From the NCBI GenBank assembly GCA_030066045.1, contig JASJCJ010000016.1, positions 1 through 49,666 on the forward strand: 49,666 bases of DNA. The letters are read 5' to 3'. The notes beneath the pieces were generated by a model that saw only the letters and a program-made list of their open reading frames with translations, had not been told where the DNA came from and searched no databases. Below, piece by piece: positions 43,801 through 49,666 of the stretch. The stretch is from Calothrix sp. MO_167.B12. Lineage in GTDB: Bacteria; Cyanobacteriota; Cyanobacteriia; Cyanobacteriales; Nostocaceae. Made by a program: the position numbers and the translations under genes. Within the stretch, counting starts at the first letter, position 1, and every line of letters begins with the position of its first letter.

Positions 43801-46197
43801 ACTGAAGAACAAACGGTAGATTCAGCAGATTTCGATGAACTAGTAGCTGTTACCAATAGGGCAACAGATAATATACAAGTATCATCAACATCAATACCAG
43901 CAACAACTCAGGAGCCAGAAACTCCAGAAAATCAAACTGATGAAATACTTGAAAATATTAATGCTACAGATGAAGATGATTTCGCTGATTTAGAAGCTTT
44001 AATTAACGAAGACAGCGCGTCTGTGAGTAATGACAATGTAGAAGCAGAATTTGCTGATTTAGAAGCTTTGTTGGATGTAGATATTCCCCAGGAAACTGCC
44101 CCAGCAGCAACCCAAGGGGCTGGTCAGCAAGAAGTTAAATCCGATACATCTGAGCCAGTTATTGATGATACCATTGCTAATGGTTTTAAAGATTTAGAAG
44201 AGATGCTGAAAGGATCAGCACCTTCACAAACAGCGGATTCGCCCAAACGCAACTCTAGCTCTCGTGTATCCAGATTTGAACAATTAATGAAAGTACCAGT
44301 CAAACATCTGGACGACATGAGTAACTTGGTGGGCGAGTTAGTAGTTAATCGTAATACTTTAGAACAAGATCAAGAGCGTTTACGGCAATCATTAGATAAT
44401 TTACTACATCAAGTACAGCAGTTAAGTGATGTAGGGGCGAGAATGGAGGAACTATATGAGCACTCCCTACTGGAAGCTTCCTTGCTAGCCAGTCGCAACA
44501 AGAGTAGCTCAGGTGGTGATGAAGAAACTGACAGGGGTTTTACAGAACTGGAAATCGATCGCTTTACTCCCTTCCATACCTTATCCCAGGAAATGATTGA
44601 ATTAATTGTCCGGGTACGGGAGTCATCCAGTGACATTGAGTTTGTTGTCGAAGAAACCGAGCAAGTAGCTCGGCAATTTCGACAGGTAACCACTCAGTTA
44701 CAAGAAGGATTAACCCGCTCACGCATGGAACCATTTTCCGTCGCCACAGACATGTTACCGCGAGGAGTGCGGGATAATGCCATTAAATCTGGCAAACAGG
44801 TAAAATTAAATGTCCAAGGTCGGGATACTTTAATTGACAAAATGATTTTGGAGCATTTAGGTAATCCCCTGAATCATTTATTGAATAATGCGATCGCTCA
44901 CGGGATTGAAACCCCAGAGGAACGCATAGCCACAGGTAAGCCGGAAACAGGTACTATCAATGTTTCTGCCTTCCACCAAGGTAACCAAACTGTGATTTCT
45001 GTGAGCGATGATGGTGCGGGTATTAATCCTGACAAGGTAAAAGCAAAAGCCTTGAAGATGGGTTTAATTACCCCAGCAGAAGCTCAAACTCTATCTGCCA
45101 CAGATACCTACGAATTACTCTTCCACCCTGGTTTCAGCACCAAAGACAAAGCCGATATGTTAGGTGGTAGAGGGGTAGGCATGGATGTTGTTCGCACTAA
45201 AATTGGTGAGATTCGAGGCATGATTAACATCGATTCCACCATTGGTAAGGGAACTACCTTTACTATCCGTCTACCGTTGACTCTGAGTATTTGTAAAGCC
45301 CTATTCTGCGTATCCAATAAGGCGAGAATTGCTTTCCCCATGGATGGGGTCGAAGATACCTTAGATATACATCCAAAACACGTTCAATACACCCCCGATG
45401 GGCAAGCATTTATTAAGTGGCATGATGCCAAGCTACCATTTAAACCCCTGAAGGAGTTATTAACATTAAATCGTCAACTGAGTCGCGGTAACGTCTATGG
45501 TGCTAATCGTGATGATGAGATGATATCCGCAATTGTGGTGCGATCGGCTAATAATTTACTGGCCCTAGAAGTCGATCAGGTACTGAATGAACAAGAAATT
45601 GCCATTAAACAATTTGAAGGACCAGCACCCAAACCCATTGGTGTAGCGGGTGCAACGGTGCTTGGTGATGGCAGGATTATGCCAATTGCCGATGTCTTGG
45701 AAATTATGGATATCTTCCAAGGACGTACATCTAAACAAAGTGGTGTTAGTTCATTCTGGGAGCAAAATTCTCCTCCTGGTGATTTAGAACCAGTTGAAAG
45801 CAAGAGCGATCCTACGGTGTTGATTGTGGACGACTCAATTACTGTAAGAGAATTACTATCTCTAAGCTTTAATAAGGCTGGGTATCGTGTAGAACAAGCG
45901 CGAGATGGTCAAGAAGCTTGGGATAAATTACGCTCCGGTTTACCTTGCGATCTGGTATTCTGTGATATTGAAATGCCTAGATGCGATGGTTTAGAGTTGC
46001 TGTCTCGCCTGCAAAAAGACTCCGATTTACAAAAATTACCCATCGCTATGTTGACTTCCAGGGGTGCGGATAAACACCGACAAATGGCTATTCAACTAGG
46101 TGCTAGTGGTTACTTTACTAAGCCCTATTTGGAAGAAGCTCTGTTAGAAGCTGCTAGTAAAATGTTAGATGGTGAAAAGTTAATAGGTGCTGCTTAA
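40894..46197 (+). CDS. hmpE: HmpE, CheA-type hybrid histidine kinase with acidic repeat region
   Basis: A very large CheA of 1767 residues. The Hpt (P1) domain has phospho-His49 (FRAAHSVKGGAAMLG). A second helical segment (about 170-290) resembles Hpt without the His. Residues 300-1110 are acidic and low in complexity, with eight full 26-residue repeats and part of a ninth (about 672-897). From about 1128 come the dimer domain (FEQLMKVPVKHLDDMSNLVG), the HATPase (LLNNAIAHGIETPEE, DDGAGINP, GGRGVGMDV), a CheW domain, and a C-terminal receiver with Asp in LVFCDIEMPRCDG and TKPY. It is the kinase of the hmp system and should phosphorylate HmpB and its own receiver. It is much longer than ordinary CheA (about 650 residues) because of the central region. 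Confidence 0.95.
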   Translation: MLPEQQQRILGYFIEEAKEHLTTIEQGLLNLQSTLNDPETLNEVFRAAHSVKGGAAMLGLSSIQRTAHRLEDCFKILKEQPVKVDQKLETLFLDVSDTLKALLENLQGPFGLTEEVANNLMSEAEPCFQLLHEHLDFLVKQGDQGISDPGKNGVVDSTATQQTKTPPAASESYGRQQLQTHVLKTLRQMLQLFKQTETAENRQQLQDCCQYLAELGEELDLVSWSALCLTAQAAIANPANSYLTLAKVVITSIKQALELVLADKETQIVPSEQLEALIGDIELFNLPAVQEDEEITPLVVTPQPNNSTSNINNIPEDTPVLELEHIEPQNNINDLSELFNQEDNSSDEKDLLPISKNIHVNGPQVGSAELNTLASLFADENPELDDNWQQENVLDINLDAEQIQVDTNNNKEENDLDLADFLSLEVSKNHNINLPKKAPEDLTLVQLFGDDLLEDNHQVPGKKDNSSKTDIDLDVDQNSVENLNDLVTPTSEELVAEDTKDVDDINEFLELVSQETIPSWETLSENNNSNFDNLFPDTNTNITEQESSDNKLLETNTPLVDIQNVSTGENNDLSSEEFVEDSLFDALSTPESDISLELDQKNIQNYNLNQEHKQAKNDLDGEIEQKDIAKSLEESLFAAAESGEIFGEYPLEDNTDSDSIQLDIEDVLGINDDLAALESTIFSEIEPEENNIQSQTTNDLAALESTIFSELEPEENNIQSQATNDLAELESTVFSEIEPELDTIYPQTTNDLAELESTIFSEIEPEKDSIQPQTTNDSSELESTIFSEIEPELDTIYPQTTNNLAELESTVFSEIEPEKDTIHPQAPNNLSELESTIFSELEPEKDTIHPQAPNNLSELESTIFSELEPEENNIQSQATNNLAELESTVFSEIEPEEKSEDVNDVSHIESVALPPPTKTEEVLPSSDIDSQKAMLPPATTQGANPSENFQIDSTDDGVDAAAGEVTQAFTEEQTVDSADFDELVAVTNRATDNIQVSSTSIPATTQEPETPENQTDEILENINATDEDDFADLEALINEDSASVSNDNVEAEFADLEALLDVDIPQETAPAATQGAGQQEVKSDTSEPVIDDTIANGFKDLEEMLKGSAPSQTADSPKRNSSSRVSRFEQLMKVPVKHLDDMSNLVGELVVNRNTLEQDQERLRQSLDNLLHQVQQLSDVGARMEELYEHSLLEASLLASRNKSSSGGDEETDRGFTELEIDRFTPFHTLSQEMIELIVRVRESSSDIEFVVEETEQVARQFRQVTTQLQEGLTRSRMEPFSVATDMLPRGVRDNAIKSGKQVKLNVQGRDTLIDKMILEHLGNPLNHLLNNAIAHGIETPEERIATGKPETGTINVSAFHQGNQTVISVSDDGAGINPDKVKAKALKMGLITPAEAQTLSATDTYELLFHPGFSTKDKADMLGGRGVGMDVVRTKIGEIRGMINIDSTIGKGTTFTIRLPLTLSICKALFCVSNKARIAFPMDGVEDTLDIHPKHVQYTPDGQAFIKWHDAKLPFKPLKELLTLNRQLSRGNVYGANRDDEMISAIVVRSANNLLALEVDQVLNEQEIAIKQFEGPAPKPIGVAGATVLGDGRIMPIADVLEIMDIFQGRTSKQSGVSSFWEQNSPPGDLEPVESKSDPTVLIVDDSITVRELLSLSFNKAGYRVEQARDGQEAWDKLRSGLPCDLVFCDIEMPRCDGLELLSRLQKDSDLQKLPIAMLTSRGADKHRQMAIQLGASGYFTKPYLEEALLEAASKMLDGEKLIGAA
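42907..43584 (+). repeat. In-frame 78-bp tandem repeat within hmpE (8 full units plus a partial)
   Basis: Units of 78 bp start at 42907 and each 78 bases on, to 43530, with a ninth partial unit to about 43584. Each encodes 26 residues around the core LESTIFSEIEPE, followed by variable IQSQ/IYPQ/IHPQ-type segments. Units 6, 7 and 8 are most alike, a sign of recent unequal exchange. The array keeps the frame at any copy number. Confidence 0.95.
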
Positions 46198-46649
46198 CTC
46201 CCTCCGGGAGAGGGAACAGGCAACAGGCAACAGGCAACAGGCAACAGTGAAGATTTTTGTCCAACTGCTTGAGTTTCTAACACACTAATTGCCCCTCCTG
46301 AGTTGTAAGTGAGGTGGGCACGGCATCAGTTAGCTTACAACCGATAGAAGAATATTGTAGATGCCGTGCCCCTACAGGATAATAGATTTTTTGGTATTCT
46401 CTTTGAACAGAAAACTCCAGTTCTCAAGATAGATGGATGAGGGTTAAAATATGTCCTAACCTAAAATCGTAGGGCTATAACCTCACCCTGACAAGAGCGG
46501 ACATCCCTCTCCTTAATGCGGACATCCCTCTCCTTAATAAGGAGAGGGAAAGATTTTTGCACCGCAAAAAGCGAGGGTGAGGTTTTTCATAGATGATGGT
46601 GAAATTTTTCATCGGCTACCTCCTTCAATTAGAAGTCCCTAAATTTGGC
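46198..46649. repeat. Repeat-filled spacer after hmpE: heptamers, intact element C, element B-like hairpins
   Basis: AGGCAAC heptamers (about 46212-46244) follow the hmpE stop. Element C is intact at 46311-46443, with ends GGGCACGGCATC (46316-46327) and GATGCCGTGCCC (46360-46371). After it come AACCTCACCCT and AGGGTGAGGTT inverse segments around CTCTCCTTAATAAGGAGAG, like the inside of element B. No gene is seen. Confidence 0.8.
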
Positions 46650-47516
46650 CTAGCGATCGCCTGCCTTAATCGCAGAAAATATAGAGGAGTAATCTGCATA
46701 TGCAAATGACATTTTCATTGCCATTTCCAAAATTTCCCTCACTCCTTCGATACTGCGTACATTTAAATCCGCTGATTTTGCTTCTTCAATAAAGAAATCA
46801 GTGTTCTTCAACAGATGTTTTGTAGAAAAATGAGAATTAGCATAATCATCATCCACCATTCTTGACAATTTTTTGTCAAAGGTAGAGGCATAAAGGTCAC
46901 TATCCCGCAAAATCTGCATGAATAAGTCTACTTCTATACCATGACGCTGGACAAAACCAAGGCTCAGGGCAAAGGCTGTAGTCATCGAAGCAATCAATTG
47001 ATTCATAGCTAACTTCAGAGCCGAAGCAGTTCCCACTTTTCCTACTAATACTGGCTCTGGTCCAAAATGCTTTAATAACTCCAAGTGACGCTGATATTGT
47101 TCCCTATAGGCACCCACCATCAAAATCAGTTTCCCGGCTTTTGCCTCCGGTATGCCACCTAATACAGGTGCTTCTATATACTCTCCTCCTGCGGTTATTA
47201 CTGCATCTTTAATTTCCTTACTTTCTGTGGGGGTAATAGTACCCATTTGGATAATACTACGTCCTCTGACTGACCCAGAAGAACGGTCTGAAAGCAAGAT
47301 ACTGTAAATAGCTGCGGCATTAGTCAACATGAGAATGACACAATCAGCCGCACTAATTGCTTGATAAGGCTTGACGGCAATTTCAGCGCCAGCAGTTTTT
47401 AATGGTTCTAATTTTTCTGGGGTACGGTTGTAGGCAATCACTGGAATGTTTGCCTCCAATAACCTCTGAGCCATAGGCTGTCCCATTAATCCAGTACCCA
47501 GAAATGCCACCTTCAT
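46650..47516 (-). CDS. NAD(P)-dependent beta-hydroxyacid dehydrogenase (3-hydroxyisobutyrate dehydrogenase family)
   Basis: A protein of 288 residues. MKVAFLGTGLMGQPMAQRLL is the Rossmann dinucleotide loop and VIAYNRTPEK suggests NADPH preference. IIQMGTITPTESKEI is the substrate-binding segment. GGEYIEAPVLGGIPEAKAGKL is the family signature, and KLAMNQLIASM carries the catalytic lysine. Members reduce or oxidise hydroxyisobutyrate, tartronate semialdehyde or glyoxylate/succinic semialdehyde. In phototrophs the last two are likely, given photorespiration and the GABA shunt. The ATG at 47516 begins the conserved motif; a TTG five codons upstream is less likely. It is a single gene flanked by spacers. 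Confidence 0.9.
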   Translation of the reverse strand: MKVAFLGTGLMGQPMAQRLLEANIPVIAYNRTPEKLEPLKTAGAEIAVKPYQAISAADCVILMLTNAAAIYSILLSDRSSGSVRGRSIIQMGTITPTESKEIKDAVITAGGEYIEAPVLGGIPEAKAGKLILMVGAYREQYQRHLELLKHFGPEPVLVGKVGTASALKLAMNQLIASMTTAFALSLGFVQRHGIEVDLFMQILRDSDLYASTFDKKLSRMVDDDYANSHFSTKHLLKNTDFFIEEAKSADLNVRSIEGVREILEMAMKMSFAYADYSSIFSAIKAGDR

Positions 47517-47615
47517 TGTTTGCGTTCCCAATGGTTGAGCGTTTGCTGTTAATTGTAGTTTGTGAGCTGCTAAGCACTAATCTGAGGTTAGTTATTAGCA
47601 GCAATCTCGATCAAT

Positions 47616-47711
47616 TTATCCCCCGGCGGCGAAAGTCACCATAATCATGACTGACAGTAAAATTCCTGGGGTAAGTAACACAACTAGCATCAATAATTCA
47701 TGGGTGTTCAT
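47616..47711 (-). CDS. Small single-span membrane protein, 31 aa
   Basis: A frame of 31 codons starts ATG at 47711 and ends TAA at 47616. The product begins MNTHELLMLVVLLTPG and goes on as a single hydrophobic helix ending TFAAGG. AAAAGG lies 10 bases before the ATG. The pattern (short polar head, one span, small tail) resembles the tiny subunits of photosystems, cytochrome b6f and NDH-1 complexes in cyanobacteria, but I cannot match it to PetG, PetL, PetM, PetN, PsaM or Psb30. It is about 100 bases upstream of, and on the same strand as, the dehydrogenase gene, so it may be co-transcribed with it. Confidence 0.6.
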   Translation of the reverse strand: MNTHELLMLVVLLTPGILLSVMIMVTFAAGG

Positions 47712-48023
47712 AATTATTAACCTTTTATTTTTGATTTTTGAACTGTACTTACTTTTATAACAATTTCAACGGTTGAGAGAAATTATCTCAGTAAACACCC
47801 TTTTTTCTGTGCTGTTACTTGTTTGATGCGTCAATCAATACTTACAACTGAGTCTGAATCAGTCTCAAGTTTTTACAACACAGAACGAATTTATCCTAAA
47901 TCAGCAATTTTTTGACTGTTAGTGTATTATACAGTTCCTCCAACCCGAATTATGTTAGCTTCGTACTTCCTGGAATATTTGGATTTCTGGTCAACCATCA
48001 ACCACCAACCATCAACCTCATGC
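47712..48023. other. Spacer with no recognised gene
   Basis: About 310 bp. The AT-rich part next to 47712 should hold the promoter of the small membrane protein. CAACCATCAACCACCAACCATCAAC-type short repeats lie at about 47992-48017, close to the end of the methyltransferase gene. A 60-codon frame overlapping the next gene is not credible. Confidence 0.5.
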
Positions 48024-49217
48024 CTAAGCTGATTCAGGGGTAATAAATCCTTTGAGTGGTTGGGAATTTGCTGTTTCTGTGATTCCTTTAGTTTGGAGTA
48101 AGACTCCAAATCCTCCCAATCCTAAAGGATCTAAAAGTTGGTGTAAGGTGTCCCGACGATGCAATAATTGGGATATGGGTTGTTCTGTGTAGGAAAGAGA
48201 TGCTATACGATCGCCTAACCCTAAAGCCATTAAAAATAACCCCTGTTGGGTAAAGCCGACTGATTTTAGACCACAGCGATCGCCCCATTTCTCTAAGGCT
48301 GTAAAATCAACGTGGGCAGTAATATCTTGTTGCCCAATATTGATATAAGGATTATTATGTCGCTGATGCTGCCAATAGCATTGTAATGTCCCTTGCGATC
48401 GCCTAGGATTATAGTAACGATGGGCAGGATAACCATAATCTATGGTTAACACATAGCCTCGTTGTAAGCGCTCTGCTACTATACTTAACCATTGTAAGGC
48501 GGCTAAATTCACCTCACTTTGGTATTCATCTGCATAACTATGAATATCAATACCTACTAACTCAAAATATGATTGCAATTCCGGTGTGGATGCTTCTCCT
48601 GTCACTTCCACAAATAAAGACTGGGAAAATTTGCTGATATCCTCATCGCCACTAAATTCCTGGGTTGTCACATAAATTTCCTGTAATTTTCCCCCATTTA
48701 TCCTAAATTGATGTACGGGCATGGCATCAACCAATTCATTGGAGAAAAAGCAACCAATAACCGAGTTACTAGCTATTGTGTCTAAAGTTTGCCAATTGAT
48801 AGGAAATTCTGATAATTTTTCTTGTTGGATGTGCTGTAAGGTTGGCGATCGCTCCACAATAATATAATCTAAACAATGGAAGCAATCCGGGTATTGTTGC
48901 TGGATGTATTTGAGGATATCCAAGGCTAAGTATCCTTGTCCCGCACCCATTTCCACCAGAGTAAATTGCTGTGGTTTCCCTAACAATTCCCACATCTGGA
49001 CAAACTGTTCTGCCAGTAATTCACCGAAATCAGCCCCCAGATGGACAGAGGTAAAAAAATCTCCCTCTTTTCCTAACTTTGCTGCTTGGGTAGAGTAATA
49101 ACCGTGCTGGGGGTGGTATAGAACCATATCCATATATTCAGCAAAGGTAATTCGCTTGTGGGGATTCGTGGTAATGTGGTGGGCGATCGTCTCATACAAA
49201 GCTGGATTATAATCCAT
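48024..49217 (-). CDS. Class I SAM-dependent methyltransferase, MidA/NDUFAF7 family
   Basis: A protein of 397 residues. The N-terminus (ITFAEYMDMVLYHPQHGYYS, then GDFFTSVHLGADFGELLAEQ) is the signature of the family once called DUF185. FTLVEMGAGQGYLALDILKY is the SAM-binding glycine motif. YIIVERSPTLQHIQ and VIGCFFSNELVDAMPVHQF follow as in NDUFAF7, which methylates an arginine of the complex I 49-kDa subunit in mitochondria. In cyanobacteria the NDH-1 subunit NdhH would be the matching target (inference). The ATG at 49217 has ATAGGT about 8 bases upstream and is preferred to a TTG at 49232. It appears to be a single gene. Confidence 0.9.
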   Translation of the reverse strand: MDYNPALYETIAHHITTNPHKRITFAEYMDMVLYHPQHGYYSTQAAKLGKEGDFFTSVHLGADFGELLAEQFVQMWELLGKPQQFTLVEMGAGQGYLALDILKYIQQQYPDCFHCLDYIIVERSPTLQHIQQEKLSEFPINWQTLDTIASNSVIGCFFSNELVDAMPVHQFRINGGKLQEIYVTTQEFSGDEDISKFSQSLFVEVTGEASTPELQSYFELVGIDIHSYADEYQSEVNLAALQWLSIVAERLQRGYVLTIDYGYPAHRYYNPRRSQGTLQCYWQHQRHNNPYINIGQQDITAHVDFTALEKWGDRCGLKSVGFTQQGLFLMALGLGDRIASLSYTEQPISQLLHRRDTLHQLLDPLGLGGFGVLLQTKGITETANSQPLKGFITPESA

Positions 49218-49666
49218 AGAATTACCTATCAATAACCGTTGATTAGCCTCATCAAATTTTATATTGTAGATTTCTCAAAATAGTAGGTTGGGTGAAACGT
49301 ACACGGAGTGTTCCCGCAGGGTATTGGAACCCAACAAATGCCAACTAAAACAGACATTGTTTAACAAAAATATTTTAATACTCAACCAATATTCCCTTCA
49401 CAATTTTTGGTGTGAGATGTAATTATCCCAAAACACAATATTTTCATACTTGATTAGGTTACTTTGGATAGATTCTCCATGTTTTCCCAATATATTTGTG
49501 TTGGGTTACGCTGTGCTCCAACGCCACTTGCTATATGCCGGGAAACCTGTCCACCGCAGTGGCTCCCCAACCGACATAAGCTACATTAACTACTTCTTTC
49601 TGAATGTACCTAACTTTCTAAAATACAAGGTGCTGTTGCTAATTTTTTTGCTCCAGCTTGCATGAT
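49218..49666. other. End spacer with partial dispersed repeats
   Basis: This holds the start region of the methyltransferase gene, a partial element E (GTAGGTTGGGTGAAACG... GGAACCCAACAAA, about 49282-49340) and a second repeat (GTTGGGTTACGCTGTGCTCC, about 49501-49520). A 71-codon frame that runs over this repeat is not considered a gene. Nothing else is recognised. Confidence 0.5.

Noticed and set aside
49450-49665. A 71-codon frame at the right edge
   Set aside because: It runs through a dispersed repeat (GTTGGGTTACGCTGTGCTCC) and contains no recognisable domain.

Overview
The window looks like chromosomal DNA of a filamentous cyanobacterium, most likely Nostocales (Nostoc/Anabaena/Calothrix type). 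The evidence is AT-rich DNA with many GCGATCGC (HIP1) octamers, arrays of short heptamer and octamer repeats, several families of small inverted-repeat elements, and cyanobacterial genes: a HupW-type hydrogenase protease, a CBS-CP12 protein, the CruP lycopene-cyclase paralogue and an hmp (hormogonium motility and polysaccharide) chemotaxis-like cluster. No rRNA, tRNA, CRISPR array, prophage or intact transposase was seen.

Layout. 1-4.8 kb: end of a DevA-like ABC ATPase, hupW, a leftward trio (ankyrin protein, SagB-type double nitroreductase, small unknown), a 1.2 kb spacer packed with repeat elements, and a CBS-CP12 protein. 4.8-12.2 kb: an empty 1.2 kb spacer, a short-chain dehydrogenase, two paralogous membrane proteins, cruP and a putative outer-membrane barrel protein. 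12.3-20.3 kb: two leftward hybrid histidine kinases sharing a near-duplicate HisKA-HATPase-REC-REC-Hpt half. The larger has a periplasmic domain with a CxxCH haem-c motif. A single-PAS protein lies between them.

20.8-31.1 kb is the most unusual part. A receiver-PAS-GAF-PP2C phosphatase faces a STAS anti-sigma-antagonist-like protein. Next comes a cellulose-synthase-like GT2 enzyme whose catalytic domain is interrupted by a complete RsbW/SpoIIAB-type ATPase domain, and then two envelope proteins carrying three DUF3131 domains. Together these resemble a self-contained signalling chain: sensor kinase, phosphorelay, phosphatase, STAS protein, and a kinase-like domain built into the polysaccharide synthase. 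The synthase shows no C-terminal PilZ domain. The order of the chain is inferred from domain content and gene neighbourhood.

32.3-46.2 kb: tilS, then hmpF divergent from hmpA-B-C-D-E (PatA-like regulator, CheY, CheW, chemoreceptor, giant CheA). Family knowledge links this cluster to type IV pilus motility and polysaccharide secretion in hormogonia. HmpA has a degenerate receiver, and HmpE carries an array of acidic 26-residue repeats. 46.2-49.7 kb: a beta-hydroxyacid dehydrogenase, a 31-residue single-membrane-span protein, a MidA/NDUFAF7-type methyltransferase and a repeat-bearing end.

The spacers carry at least four families of small inverted-repeat elements. One is inserted into another with an 8-bp direct repeat, and an uninterrupted copy of the host element lies 43 kb away in the same window.
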